This document shows positions 1-8,982 of a DNA stretch of 64,000 nucleotides, one piece after another (position 1 is the stretch's first letter; every line of letters begins with the position of its first letter). The stretch comes from Crenobacter oryzisoli (lineage in GTDB: Bacteria > Pseudomonadota > Gammaproteobacteria > Burkholderiales > Chromobacteriaceae), in assembly GCF_030385785.1 (NCBI RefSeq), contig NZ_JAUEDK010000005.1:1-64000 (forward strand), written 5' to 3'. The position numbers and the translations under genes were made by a program. A model generated the notes under the pieces. The model worked only from the letters and a program-made list of their open reading frames with translations, ran no database searches and was not told the origin of the DNA.

Positions 1-5
1 CTTAT

Positions 6-18
6 ATGGACGCCTCCC
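6..18 (+). repeat. IS subterminal inverted repeat, transposase 3' side
   Basis: ATGGACGCCTCCC is an exact inverted match to 1409-1421, on the other side of the transposase gene. Confidence 0.8.
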
Positions 19-267
19 GGCTTGGCAAGCGATGTTCGATGCGGGCTTCGAGATCTGGCTGCAGACTTATATCCGGCCTTTATTGCAGACTCGGAGTCTG
101 CTGGCCCTGATGGAATTCGCAGGGGAAGGCCTCATCTCCTTGGAGTCCTCGAAGGACTGGCCATCATTCAGGCTTACTTCCCCACGGTCCGACCTGTTCT
201 GCCATCAAGCGCACATCAACCTGCGCAACCTTTCAGCGATCCACCTCCTAAAGGGTTCGTTAATCTT
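19..267 (-). ncRNA. Candidate IS guide (bridge/seek) RNA region
   Basis: This is the stretch downstream of the transposase stop codon, inside the IS. It contains two compact hairpins: a 7-bp stem at 85-91/95-101 and a 6-bp stem at 144-149/153-158, each with a 3-nt loop. In IS1111-type elements the RNA that chooses the target lies at this end, between the transposase gene and the terminal repeat. An 85-codon open frame (32-289, plus strand) crosses the region but has no recognisable product. The RNA assignment is inferred from position and hairpins; exact ends and guide loops were not determined. Confidence 0.45.
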
Positions 268-1287
268 TTACGCGGCCTTGGCCACGTAGTCCGTTTGATA
301 CGTCCGGCCATGGGCCAACAGCGCCCAGATCGTTCGTGCCATCTTGTTGGCCAGCGCTACCACCGCCGCATTGAACGGTCGTCGCGCCAGCAACTGGTCC
401 AGCCAGGGATCGCGCACCTTCTGATGCGTCGCCACTGCCCTGGCGCCATGAATCAGCAGCGTGCGCAGATACACATCACCGCGCTTGCTGATCCCCAGCA
501 ACTTCACTCGCCCGCCGGTGCCGCTCTGGCGTGGCACCAGGCCGAGGAAGGCGGCAAACTCGCGCCCAGACTTGAATGTCTTGGCATCCCCAATCATTGC
601 TACCGCCGCTGTTGCGGTGAGCAAGCCGACACCCGGAATGGCCATCAGTCGTTTGGCTGCTTCATCTTCCTTCTTCCACACCGCCAGCTTGTGCTCAAGC
701 TCGGCGATGTCTTGGCCCAATGTCTCAATTCGCTGTAGTTGGCTACGGATCGCTTCGATCACCATCACTGGCAACGTGTCTTCCAGCCGCGCAAGCTCAT
801 CAGGAATCCGCTCCAGCGCCTTGTGTCGCCCCTTTGGCAGCTCGGCTCCGAACTCGTACAACAGCCCGTGTAGCTGGTTAGTCTGCATCGTCCGCATCTT
901 CACCAACTGCTCGCGCATCCGGTGCAACATCAGCACGCTTTGCTGGCCTTCGCTCTTGAGCGCGACGAACTTCATCCCTGGCCGCTGCGCCGCTTCCCAG
1001 ATCGCCTGCGCATCGGCTGCGTCGGTCTTGTTGCTCTTCACGAACGGACGGACGAACTGCCCGGGAATCAGCCTGACCTCATGCCCAAGCTCCTGGAACA
1101 GCCGGCCCCAGTAGTGCGCACTGCCGCAGGCCTCCATCGCGATCACCGACGTTTCCCGGTTGGCGAAGAACTCGTTCAGTTGCGCCCGTTTCACTTGCCG
1201 GCGGCAGATTTCACCGGTAGCGGTATCCACCCAATGCAGTTGGAAAACCCGCTTTGCCAGGTCCAGACCGAATGTCGTAATCTTCAT
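268..1287 (-). CDS. IS110-family transposase (DEDD recombinase, IS1111 group)
   Basis: This 339-residue protein has the two-domain layout of IS110 transposases. The N-terminal RuvC-like DEDD domain shows Asp9 in GLDLAK, Glu52 in MEACGSAHYW, and Asp89 and Asp92 in KTDAADAQ. A predicted coiled-coil middle is followed by the C-terminal Transposase_20 domain, with an IPGVG helix-hairpin-helix-like motif near 217 and the likely catalytic Ser255 in RQSGTGGR. The family carries out RNA-guided, site-specific insertion and excision without flanking target duplications. The frame is intact at full family length, so the element may still be active. The ATG start is preceded by AAGGAGGG about 7 bases upstream. 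Confidence 0.93.
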   Translation of the reverse strand: MKITTFGLDLAKRVFQLHWVDTATGEICRRQVKRAQLNEFFANRETSVIAMEACGSAHYWGRLFQELGHEVRLIPGQFVRPFVKSNKTDAADAQAIWEAAQRPGMKFVALKSEGQQSVLMLHRMREQLVKMRTMQTNQLHGLLYEFGAELPKGRHKALERIPDELARLEDTLPVMVIEAIRSQLQRIETLGQDIAELEHKLAVWKKEDEAAKRLMAIPGVGLLTATAAVAMIGDAKTFKSGREFAAFLGLVPRQSGTGGRVKLLGISKRGDVYLRTLLIHGARAVATHQKVRDPWLDQLLARRPFNAAVVALANKMARTIWALLAHGRTYQTDYVAKAA

Positions 1288-1408
1288 ATCGAGCCCTCCT
1301 TACCGTTTGTGGTTGTTGCTACACCACCACTTTGGCACTTTAGATGCCGTCAGGTATTGCGAGGGCTCCTGTCGTTCTGCAGACCGCCGTCGTCACCTTC
1401 GGGCAGGA

Positions 1409-1421
1409 GGGAGGCGTCCAT
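1409..1421 (-). repeat. IS subterminal inverted repeat, transposase 5' side
   Basis: This is the exact inverted copy of 6-18. Only about 120 bases separate it from the transposase start codon, leaving little room for RNA on this side. Confidence 0.8.
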
Positions 1422-1424
1422 TAC

Positions 1425-1847
1425 ATCTCCCTTGGATGGCCTGCGGATGGGCCCGGCGGGGAGCCCATTAGATCAGGCCGGAGCTGGATGCGCATTGGCT
1501 TCGATTCCGAATCGGGACAATGGCGTGGCAACCATAAAGCATAATAGTTAGAAATTATCTAAATCGTTATTCATATCTCAATTAAAAATATATAAAACCA
1601 CCAATCGGTTAACGGCAAAGTCATATAAAGAGATTTGTTGCCATGACCCTTCGTCGGCCGGCCGCGAAGATAAGCTTCCGACTTGGTTTCTTGGGTCTAT
1701 TGTTAAGTGCGGGTTTGGGATCCGGTCGGTCGAGCCGGGCGCAACGCTCCATGGCACTGGGCCGGAGTCACGCCGTGTACCAAGCTGCCAGTGTTCCGTC
1801 ATCGCCGAACTGTTGACCCCGCCCGCCTTCCCTTCGAGGAGTATTCG
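1425..1847. other. Non-coding stretch between IS and DUF1059 gene
   Basis: The part from about 1525 to 1640 is markedly AT-rich compared with its surroundings. A 57-codon open frame at 1643-1816 (plus) encodes a basic start followed by a hydrophobic stretch (FRLGFLGLLLSAGLG), like the first membrane segment of a chemoreceptor or a signal peptide. It has no good ribosome binding site and may be a truncated relic. Nothing else is recognised. Confidence 0.4.
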
Positions 1848-2060
1848 ATGACGAGGAAGTACATCGACTGCCGCGCGTATCCGAGCGCAAACCATTGCAG
1901 CGTGGCGCTATGTGCTGATAGTGAGGAAGAATTACTAGAAGCGGCGGTGCAACACGCAGTGGCGGTCCATCAGCATAAGGACACACCCGAATTACGGACC
2001 CAATTGAAGGAGCTGTTTAAAGATGGCACGCCGCCGTTGGAGGCGCCAAAGGTAGGGTGA
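1848..2060 (+). CDS. DUF1059 family small protein
   Basis: This 70-residue protein starts MTRKYIDCRAYP and matches the pattern of DUF1059: an N-terminal YIDCR segment, a central acidic SEEELLEAAVQHAVAVH helix resembling the family's E/D-rich segment, and a C-terminal helix. The function of the family is unknown. The start was chosen because GAGGAG lies 7 bases upstream of the ATG; an in-frame extension to 1707 is unlike the family. The gene stands alone and is followed by a hairpin terminator. Confidence 0.75.
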   Translation: MTRKYIDCRAYPSANHCSVALCADSEEELLEAAVQHAVAVHQHKDTPELRTQLKELFKDGTPPLEAPKVG

Positions 2061-2117
2061 CACCGAGTGAGGCGACCGAAGCGGTAGCAAGGCAGCAGAC
2101 ATTGTTCGAAGGGAAAC

Positions 2118-2150
2118 AACAGCCCGACTAGGAATGGTCGGGCTGTTTCT
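2118..2150 (+). terminator. Rho-independent terminator after DUF1059 gene
   Basis: An 11-bp stem (2118-2128 with 2137-2147) and an 8-base loop are followed by TTTCT. It may also work for the minus-strand GST gene that ends at 2207. Confidence 0.8.
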
Positions 2151-2206
2151 CTATATGCGTCGGGCGTCGGCGACTATGGCAAAGCGATAGCAGCCAACCC
2201 AAGCGC

Positions 2207-2923
2207 CTAGCCGCCGGCCGGCTCCAGATCGGGATAAAAGCGCGCATGCAGCCTGTCGACATAGTCGCGCAGATTGGGCTGACGCTCTCCCCAATGTCTC
2301 AACGGCGTCTCGAAGGTGGGGCAGAACGTGCCGGCGAGAAAAGCGTAGACGGTTGCATCGGCACCACAGGCGTTCTCGCCGAGCAGATAGGGTTTATCGC
2401 CCAGCAACGTAGCGATCGCATCGAGGTCGCGCCCCGCCATCTCGTTGATCTCGGCCTCACTATGGCGCCCCATCCCCTGGCCGTGCAGCGACTGACGGAC
2501 TTTTCGGCGGATCATCGCTACCACCATCGAGCGCATCGGTGCCGGCACCTGTTCGAAGAAACCGAGCGGGCCGCACTGGAAATTGGCGTCGATCATCCAG
2601 CGGATGTACACCATCGCAAAGTACAGATGCTCCTCGAACATCTTTTCCACGGACCAGGCCAGCGCCCGCTCCTGCGCCGAGTAGCCGGCGTCGAAGTCGA
2701 TGCGGTACTGGCGCTCCAGATACAGTCGGATCAGCGTCGAGTCGGCCACCTTCTGCCCGTTATCATCGATGTAGGGCAGCTTGCCCTTCGGCGCTCCGCG
2801 TAAGCCGCGGTGGTTAATCTGGTACGGCAGACCGCTCAGTTTCAGCAGCACCTCGGCCTTCATCACGAAAGGGCTCGGGTCGGGCAGGCCGAAATACGGA
2901 CCGAAGGTATAAAGCGTGATCAT
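2207..2923 (-). CDS. Glutathione S-transferase-like protein (Faxc/metaxin type)
   Basis: The 238-residue protein has a thioredoxin-like N-terminal half (about 1-75; MITLYTFGPYFGLPDPSPF, then KLPYIDDNG and ADSTLI, the cis-Pro and substrate loops) and an all-helical C-terminal half. The PDPSPFVMKAE segment and the late YLLGENACGADATVYAFL helix are typical of the GST_N_4/GST_C_6 (failed-axon-connections-like) subfamily rather than classic detoxifying GSTs. Glutathione binding is plausible, but the substrate is unknown. It is probably monocistronic. Confidence 0.82.
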   Translation of the reverse strand: MITLYTFGPYFGLPDPSPFVMKAEVLLKLSGLPYQINHRGLRGAPKGKLPYIDDNGQKVADSTLIRLYLERQYRIDFDAGYSAQERALAWSVEKMFEEHLYFAMVYIRWMIDANFQCGPLGFFEQVPAPMRSMVVAMIRRKVRQSLHGQGMGRHSEAEINEMAGRDLDAIATLLGDKPYLLGENACGADATVYAFLAGTFCPTFETPLRHWGERQPNLRDYVDRLHARFYPDLEPAGG

Positions 2924-3045
2924 CGAAGCGGGCTCCGCAGGCGCGATGATGACAGTGTAGTCAACCGTCCTGTTTCACGCCCGACAGCGCCCATTGAGCG
3001 CCTAGCGCCCGCCCTGCCGCTTTAAAAGTGCAGGAGCCCCGGCGC

Positions 3046-4233
3046 TCATCGGCCAAGGAAGTGCTCGACAAGATGCACCCAATAGCTCGCACCGATCGGC
3101 AGCAGTGCGTCGTTGAAATCGTAGACTGGGTTGTGCAGCATGCAGCCGCCCTCGCCCGCCCCGTTGCCCAGCAGCAGATAGCTGCCTGGACAGGCTTCCA
3201 GCATGAAGGAGAAGTCCTCGCTGGCGCTCATCGGATATTCCATCAGACCGGCGCGCTCTTCGCCGAAGTGCTGTTGCGCCACCGACAGCGCGAACTCGGT
3301 CCAGGCGGCGTCATTGATGATGGCCGGGTAGCGGCGGTGGTAGTCGACGCGTGCCTCGGCCTGGTGGGCGCGTGCGATGTGTTCGGCCAATTCGGTAATA
3401 CGCTCCTGTAGCAGGTCGCGCACCGCCGGCTTCAGCGCCCGCACCGTCAGACGCAGCTTGACGCTGCCCGGGATCACATTGGGCGCGTCGCCGCCGTGGA
3501 TGGCACCGACGGTGACCACCGCCATCTCGGACGGGTGGACGTTGCGCGCCACCACGGTCTGCAGGGCCAGGATCAGGTTGGCCGAAGCGACGATCGGGTC
3601 GACCGCCATGTTGGGCGCGGCGCCATGGCCGCCCTTGCCGATGATTTCGATCTCCACCGTGTCGGACGAGGCCGAGAACGCGCCGGGGCGGAAATAGAAC
3701 TGCCCGACCGGCTGGCCGGGCATATTGTGCATGCCGAACACCGCGTCGCACGGAAACTGCTTGAACAGCCCTTGCTCCACCATCACCCGCGCACCGCCCA
3801 GGCCCTCTTCGGCCGGCTGGAAGATCAGGTGCACGGTGCCGGTGAACGGTTTGTGCTGCGCCAGGTACCAGGCAGCGCCGAGCAGCATGGTGGTATGGCC
3901 GTCGTGGCCGCAGGCATGCATCTTGCCGTCGACCTGGCTCGCATACGGCAGGCCGGTGGCCTCGCGGATCGGCAGCGCGTCCATGTCGGCGCGGATGCCG
4001 ATGGTCCGGCCCTCGCCGCTCCTCAGGGTGCCGATCACGCCGGTGCCGGCGAGGCCGCGGTGTACCTCGTAGCCCCATTCGGCCAACTTAGCAGCCACCA
4101 GGTCGCTGGTGACGTACTCCTCGAAGCCCAGCTCCGGGTGGGCATGGATGCGATGGCGCAGCTCGGCCAGCTCGGCGGCGTAGCCGGCAATTTCCGGCAG
4201 CACCCCGCGGGCATAGTCGACAGTTTCAGACAT
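3046..4233 (-). CDS. M20D family amidohydrolase (hippurate/IAA-amino acid hydrolase-like)
   Basis: This 395-residue cytosolic metallopeptidase-like enzyme hydrolyses N-acyl amino acids (family knowledge). Metal ligands are visible: Cys108 and His110 in HACGHDGH, Glu142-Glu143 in PAEEGLGGA, a later HGGHGAAP-type dimerisation-domain segment (KGGHGAAPN), and a C-terminal MSASEDFSFM motif. The start at 4233 was chosen because GTAGGAGTG lies just upstream and the family begins near here; an in-frame ATG 18 codons earlier lacks a binding site. The exact substrate cannot be read from the sequence. Confidence 0.9.
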   Translation of the reverse strand: MSETVDYARGVLPEIAGYAAELAELRHRIHAHPELGFEEYVTSDLVAAKLAEWGYEVHRGLAGTGVIGTLRSGEGRTIGIRADMDALPIREATGLPYASQVDGKMHACGHDGHTTMLLGAAWYLAQHKPFTGTVHLIFQPAEEGLGGARVMVEQGLFKQFPCDAVFGMHNMPGQPVGQFYFRPGAFSASSDTVEIEIIGKGGHGAAPNMAVDPIVASANLILALQTVVARNVHPSEMAVVTVGAIHGGDAPNVIPGSVKLRLTVRALKPAVRDLLQERITELAEHIARAHQAEARVDYHRRYPAIINDAAWTEFALSVAQQHFGEERAGLMEYPMSASEDFSFMLEACPGSYLLLGNGAGEGGCMLHNPVYDFNDALLPIGASYWVHLVEHFLGR

Positions 4234-4289
4234 AAACACTCCTACGAATTCGGGGACGATGGGCGGTGTGGCGGAGGGGCGGACCAAGT

Positions 4290-4930
4290 GCTCGCCGTCC
4301 CGGCTCCATCGCCAGATCCAGTTGCGACACTTGGCCGCAGCCGATCACATCCAGAAAAGACATGCCGGTGACGCAAGCGCGGCGCGGTGCGGGAACCGCC
4401 CGGGCAGCATCACGACTATTGGAGCCGAGTTGAACACCAGCAGTACCGACATGGCAACCACCACCGCCAGTGGCAACGGCAGCCGCGACCACCGAATGGC
4501 CGGCCTCCGGCCCACCTTTCGCTACCCCGTCCAGCCCAGAAACCAATGCCCAACAGATGTCCAGCCACTGCGCCACAAGCAGGCGGTTCAGCGGCAGGAC
4601 TACACGAACGACTGTCGGCGTACTCCATCACCCGCGAAGTGGACACTCCCGGTTCGACGCCGCTGGCGAAGCCCAAAGTCAACCTTGCCAGCATGATCAG
4701 CAGCAGCGAGCCAAGCGCCATCCACTCACCGACAATGGCAAAGCGCTATTGACCCATGCAAGGCGGGGAGGTGCCAACTGGAGCGAGACAAGGCCGAGTT
4801 CTCGCAGCTGTACGGCCTAGACGAAGGGCTGTGGACGATGGAGAGTGGCGGGGTGGGCAGCGCCACCGCCCAGTTGCTTCCATCGACTGCTACAGGCGCC
4901 ACCGGCCCGCAGCCCGTGCCGAGAACTGCG
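4290..4930 (-). pseudogene. Possible decayed membrane-protein gene
   Basis: No intact gene fills this stretch of about 700 bases. On the minus strand, hydrophobic segments like transmembrane helices appear in different frames: GSLLLIMLARLTLGFASG near 4665-4720, LPLNRLLVAQWLDICWALV near 4535-4595, and VVAMSVLLVFNSAPIVVML near 4405-4470. The first two resemble the last helices of NnrS-type haem/copper membrane proteins, but the third does not clearly fit. I read this as a frameshifted relic of a polytopic membrane protein of uncertain family. Composition alone could produce part of this signal. Confidence 0.3.
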
Positions 4931-4969
4931 GACTGCTCCACCTACGGGGACTGCTGGCCTGAGCACAGA

Positions 4970-6469
4970 CTATTTCTTCACTGGCGGCGGCGTGACCGCA
5001 GCGGGCGCAGCCAACTTGGCACGGGCCTGCGCCTGGGTTTGCTGAATGTTCAATTGCAGCTTGTAGGCCACGTAGTACTTGAAGATGTTGCGCACATAAG
5101 TGGTCGTTTCCATGCCGATCTTCTCGGCTGTCACCACCTCGACGTTATTGAACCAGAGGTTCGGGTCCAGACCGCGCGCTTCGGCCAACTTGCGCATCTT
5201 GGCGATGTTGCCGGGGCCGGCGTTGTAGCTGGCAAACGCAAACAGGGTGCGGTTGCTCTCGTCGAACTTGGCATCGCTGAAGAAGCGACTCATCAAGTGG
5301 TCCATGTACTTGGCGCCGGCATGGATGTTCGGCTCGATCAGGTGAATATCGCCCACCTGCAGTTCCTTGCCTGTCTTGGGCATCAGCTGCATCACCCCGA
5401 TCGCTCCGGCGCGGCTCTTGGCATTCTGGTCGAGCTGCGACTCCTGGAAGCCCTGTGCCGCCAACATCAACGGATCGAACGTATACTGCTGGCCGTACTT
5501 GCGGAACAGGGTTACCGTCGCCTCGAAGCGCTTCAGTTCATCGCCTTCGGTATTGTTGTGGATCTGTTTGATCCGCTTCATGTACCTCGCGATGCGGTAG
5601 GCGAACAGCCCCTGCTCCTTTGTTGAAAAGTGGCGGTAGAAATCGTCCAGCTCGGCCTGCAGCTTCGGACTTCCCTTGCGCACCCCCCAGCCACGCAACC
5701 CACCGCTGTGCACTGCCAGCGCTGGGTTGACGCGGATATTCGGCAGCACCTGCGCCCACATCTTCGCCTTCCAGTCGTCTACCACGATGACTGGCAACAA
5801 CCCCGCCGCCAGCATTTCCATCATGTCTTCGTCTTCGAGCGCGTCGGACACCAGCTGCAGCTTCACCGGGGGCTTGCCGGCCTTGGCCAGGCGTTGGTTC
5901 AGCGCGACAAGGCTCTCGTAGTAGCTAGACGAGCGTCGCACCGCCACCATCTTGCCCGACAAGTCTTCTACCCTGGCTAGCGTCGGCGAAGCCGGACCGG
6001 TTATCACCAGTTCGGACATCAGCCTCTGGTAAGGCGGGACCGCGAAATCGACCAGTTTCTGTCGTTCTGGAGTCACGGTCAGGTTGCCAGTGGCGATATC
6101 GGCCAGGCCGTTGGCCACGCCCGGTAGCAGCTTGTCGCGCGTCGTCGGGATGATTATCACCGTGATCGGCCGCTTGCCAAGCTTGGCTGCGTACTTGCGG
6201 TTCAGATGGCGCTCGAAGTCGCGCACCAGGTCGGCGGTGATGCCGCGCTCGTGGCCCTTGTCGTTGAAATACAGAGAGCGGCTGTACGGCACCATCACCC
6301 GGATCATGCGGTTCTCGAGCATCTGATCGAAATCGCCACGCCAAGGCTTGTTGGAAAAAACGAGGTGGCGTTGAGCGGGAGCGGCCGGCGGCAGGGCGGC
6401 AATAGACGAAGACAGCAGAGAACAGCAGCAGAGAGCGACCAGGACAACCACGCAGCGGCGAAACATCAT
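4970..6469 (-). CDS. MltF-type membrane-bound lytic transglycosylase (solute-binding + SLT domains)
   Basis: The 499-residue protein starts with a signal or anchor segment (about 1-25). A periplasmic solute-binding domain (SBP_bac_3, about 55-290; ADIATGNLTVTPER and VDFAVPPY motifs) is followed by a goose-lysozyme-like SLT domain (about 320-465). The catalytic Glu343 lies in GFQESQLD, followed by GAIGVMQLMP and FASYNAGPGN, the hallmark motifs of family 1 lytic transglycosylases. It would cleave peptidoglycan glycan strands in the periplasm with formation of anhydro-muropeptides, the binding domain probably sensing a ligand. A Pro-rich tail ends the protein. It is monocistronic. Confidence 0.9.
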   Translation of the reverse strand: MMFRRCVVVLVALCCCSLLSSSIAALPPAAPAQRHLVFSNKPWRGDFDQMLENRMIRVMVPYSRSLYFNDKGHERGITADLVRDFERHLNRKYAAKLGKRPITVIIIPTTRDKLLPGVANGLADIATGNLTVTPERQKLVDFAVPPYQRLMSELVITGPASPTLARVEDLSGKMVAVRRSSSYYESLVALNQRLAKAGKPPVKLQLVSDALEDEDMMEMLAAGLLPVIVVDDWKAKMWAQVLPNIRVNPALAVHSGGLRGWGVRKGSPKLQAELDDFYRHFSTKEQGLFAYRIARYMKRIKQIHNNTEGDELKRFEATVTLFRKYGQQYTFDPLMLAAQGFQESQLDQNAKSRAGAIGVMQLMPKTGKELQVGDIHLIEPNIHAGAKYMDHLMSRFFSDAKFDESNRTLFAFASYNAGPGNIAKMRKLAEARGLDPNLWFNNVEVVTAEKIGMETTTYVRNIFKYYVAYKLQLNIQQTQAQARAKLAAPAAVTPPPVKK

Positions 6470-6663
6470 GCCTCCAGACGATGCAAAACGAATGTCGGCG
6501 ATCGGCTGCAGGCCAGGCTTGAACGTGTATCAGACAGGCTCTGGGTCGACGGCACGAAACGTGCCTCTACGTCGAAGGGGCACGCCAAACACTACTGGCT
6601 GTATCCCTTACTGAATTTCTAGCTCATCGTCGGCTCCACCAGCAAGCGAGGCACCACAGCCGA

Positions 6664-7788
6664 TTAGCGCCAGCTCAGCGCCACCCAGCCGCCCAAGGCG
6701 ACCACCAGCAGGAACGGCAGCGACACCCGGTGGAAGCTGCGCCAGATGCCCGGTGTACCGGCCATGCGCAGCGCGATCAGATTGGCGAGCGAGCCAAGTG
6801 CAAAGCCGAAGCCACCGACATTGACCGCGTAGGCGATCAGCCGGTAGGACTGCGAATACTCGGTCAGCAGGATGGCGGCCGGCACATTGCTGATCAACTG
6901 CGACAGCCCGATGCCGGCGAGGAACAGACCTGCACCATGCAACTGGCCCAGCTGCGCCAGCAGGTCGCGCAGCAGTGGCAGGCCGGTCAACAACCGGATG
7001 TCGACGAACATCAGCGCGAACACCGCGATCAGGCTCCAGTCGACGTCGATGAGCACGCGGCGGAATGCCAGCAGCGCTCCCGCCAGCACGAGGAGCAGCG
7101 CATAACCCAGGTGACCAAGGTCTAGCAGCAGCAGGAACGCCAGATAGAGCACCACGCAAGCCCCCAGCAGGCCCCGGCTGTAGGCCTGCCAGCGCTCGCG
7201 GGTCACTGCGGAGATGGGGCGCGCCGGAAACGCCCAGCAAGTCACCAGCAAGAGCAGCGTGACGATCGCTAGCGCCAGTGGTGCCATCTGCACGATGAAT
7301 GCGACAAACGACAGGCCGGACTTTTGCCACAGCAGGATGTTCTGCGGGTTGCCGATCGGCGTGAGCATCGAGCCGGCGTTGACCGCCAGCGCCTCGAACA
7401 CCACCAGCCGACCGATCGGCAGACTGGCCACGCCACTCAGGCCCACTGTCAGCGGCACGATGATGAACAGCGCAATGTCGTTGGTCAGCACGGTGGACAG
7501 CGCCGCGGCTGCGGCCACCAGGAACAGCGCCAGCGAGCGCTCGTGGCGCAACCTCGCCACGATGCTGGCCCCCAGATGGTCGAGATAGCCACTCTCCTCG
7601 ATGCCCTTGGTCAGCACCATCAGGCCGGCCAGGGTGGCGAGGGTGGCGTAGTCGATGCTGCTCGACAACTGCCGCCAAGGCAGCGGGGACACCAGCATCA
7701 GCAGGAAGCCGGCGACGAAAAGAGCATGCAGCAGGCGGTCGCGGCGAAATGAGCGCGTAAACGCGCTAAGGAAAACGGGAATCGGCAT
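6664..7788 (-). CDS. ArsB/NhaD/CitMHS-superfamily ion permease
   Basis: The 374-residue polytopic membrane protein has about 10-11 hydrophobic segments. LTNDIALFIIVPLT near residue 103 and GSMLTPIGNPQNILLW near 139 are the paired signature loops of the ion transporter (ArsB/NhaD) superfamily. A second half (LLTGLPLLRDLLAQL, then SQLISNVPAAILL) repeats the fold. It most likely moves an anion or exchanges sodium and protons; there is no ars or other gene beside it to settle the substrate. It is divergently transcribed from ppiA, about 105 bases apart. Confidence 0.8.
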   Translation of the reverse strand: MPIPVFLSAFTRSFRRDRLLHALFVAGFLLMLVSPLPWRQLSSSIDYATLATLAGLMVLTKGIEESGYLDHLGASIVARLRHERSLALFLVAAAAALSTVLTNDIALFIIVPLTVGLSGVASLPIGRLVVFEALAVNAGSMLTPIGNPQNILLWQKSGLSFVAFIVQMAPLALAIVTLLLLVTCWAFPARPISAVTRERWQAYSRGLLGACVVLYLAFLLLLDLGHLGYALLLVLAGALLAFRRVLIDVDWSLIAVFALMFVDIRLLTGLPLLRDLLAQLGQLHGAGLFLAGIGLSQLISNVPAAILLTEYSQSYRLIAYAVNVGGFGFALGSLANLIALRMAGTPGIWRSFHRVSLPFLLVVALGGWVALSWR

Positions 7789-7893
7789 CCGCGCGAGTGT
7801 AACACCGCCCGCCCTCGGGCGCAGCGAGGCAGACCCATAACGGAAAAGTGCTAAACTGCGAGCCTATCGCCCCTATGTGAGTGACACACGCCC

Positions 7894-8454
7894 ATGATGA
7901 AACGCTTCCTGGCCACGCTGGCCCTGTCCTCTGCGCCGCTGTTGGCGCTAGCTGCCCCGATCGTCACCCTCGACACCAACAAGGGTCCGATCGAGATCAC
8001 TCTGGACGAGGCCAAAGCGCCCAAGACCGTCGCCAACTTCATCCAGTACGTGAAATCCGGCCAGTACAACGGCACCGTCTTCCACCGCGTGATCGACGGC
8101 TTCATGATCCAGGGCGGCGGTTTCGACGCACAGCTGCGCGAGAAGCCGACCCGCGCGCCGATCGCCAACGAGGCGAGCAACGGCCTGAAGAACACCATTG
8201 GCACCATCGCGATGGCCCGCACGATGGACCCGAACTCGGCTACCGCCCAGTTCTTCATCAACGTGGCCAACAATGACTTCCTGAACTACCGTGACCCGAG
8301 CCCGCAAGGCGCCGGCTACGCAGTGTTCGGCAAGGTCACCAAGGGGATGGACGTGGTGAACAGCATCGCCAAGGTCCGCACCGGCAACCAGAAAGGCATG
8401 GCCGACGTCCCGACCGAAACGGTCGTGATCAAGAAAGCCACCCTGAAACCCTGA
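7894..8454 (+). CDS. ppiA: Periplasmic peptidyl-prolyl cis-trans isomerase A (cyclophilin)
   Basis: The 186-residue protein has a signal peptide ([20 protein letters not shown], cut after about 20) and one cyclophilin domain. The active-site signatures are [15 protein letters not shown] and ATAQFFINV. It catalyses proline isomerisation during folding of exported proteins. Eighteen bases downstream begins ppiB, whose domain is closely alike in protein and DNA sequence, so the two are a tandem duplication with one copy exported. The promoter probably lies in the short gap from the divergent permease gene. Confidence 0.93.
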   Translation: MMKRFLATLALSSAPLLALAAPIVTLDTNKGPIEITLDEAKAPKTVANFIQYVKSGQYNGTVFHRVIDGFMIQGGGFDAQLREKPTRAPIANEASNGLKNTIGTIAMARTMDPNSATAQFFINVANNDFLNYRDPSPQGAGYAVFGKVTKGMDVVNSIAKVRTGNQKGMADVPTETVVIKKATLKP

Positions 8455-8471
8455 GCACAGGACACACCACC

Positions 8472-8963
8472 ATGATCAAACTGACTACCAACTTCGGCGA
8501 CATCGTGATCGAACTGGATCACGAAAAGGCCCCGAAAACCGCTGCCAACTTCGAAGAGTACGTGAAGAGCGGCCACTACGATGGCACCATCTTCCACCGC
8601 GTGATCAACGGCTTCATGATCCAGGGCGGCGGTTTCACCGCAGACATGGAGCAAAAGCCGACCCTCGACCCGATCGAGAACGAAGCCGGCAACGGCCTGA
8701 AGAACGAGCCGTACACCATCGCGATGGCCCGTACCATGCAGCCGCACTCGGCGACTGCCCAGTTCTTCATCAACGTGGCCGACAACGGCTTCCTGAACTT
8801 CAAGTCGGCCGACGCCAACGGCTACGGCTACTGTGTGTTCGGCAAAGTGACCGAAGGCCAGGGCGTGGTCGACCGCATTAAGGACGTGAAGACCGGCCGC
8901 AGCGGCATGCACCAGGACGTGCCGAAGGAAGCCGTGGTGATCGAGAAGGCAGAGATCATCTAA
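8472..8963 (+). CDS. ppiB: Cytoplasmic peptidyl-prolyl cis-trans isomerase B (cyclophilin)
   Basis: The 163-residue protein consists of the cyclophilin domain without a signal peptide, the usual length of bacterial PpiB. It has [14 protein letters not shown] and ATAQFFINV in the active site. It is co-transcribed with ppiA (17-base gap) and ends at a strong terminator. It assists protein folding in the cytoplasm. Confidence 0.95.
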   Translation: MIKLTTNFGDIVIELDHEKAPKTAANFEEYVKSGHYDGTIFHRVINGFMIQGGGFTADMEQKPTLDPIENEAGNGLKNEPYTIAMARTMQPHSATAQFFINVADNGFLNFKSADANGYGYCVFGKVTEGQGVVDRIKDVKTGRSGMHQDVPKEAVVIEKAEII

Positions 8964-8982
8964 GTCTTTTCGATCCGCGTAA

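Larger units (their letters stand above)
1..1424 (-). mobile_element. IS1111-group (IS110 family) insertion sequence
   Basis: The element consists of one DEDD transposase gene flanked by a 13-bp perfect inverted repeat, ATGGACGCCTCCC at 6-18 and its complement at 1409-1421. The repeats are subterminal: IS1111-group elements are known for short inverted repeats lying a few bases inside the true ends. The element therefore probably starts at or just before base 1 and ends a few bases after 1421; I cannot fix the tips. About 250 non-coding bases lie between the transposase stop codon and the left repeat, which fits this group. The target site is not visible because the left flank is outside the window. 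Confidence 0.8.

Noticed and set aside
4416-4721. Gene call for NnrS
   Set aside because: Only two short hydrophobic pieces in different frames resemble it, and no intact frame exists; reported as a low-confidence relic instead.
6608-7678. 356-codon minus-strand frame overlapping the ArsB-like permease
   Set aside because: It is an alternative frame of the same strand with low-complexity Arg/Gly/Ala content; the permease frame has clear membrane helices and signature loops.
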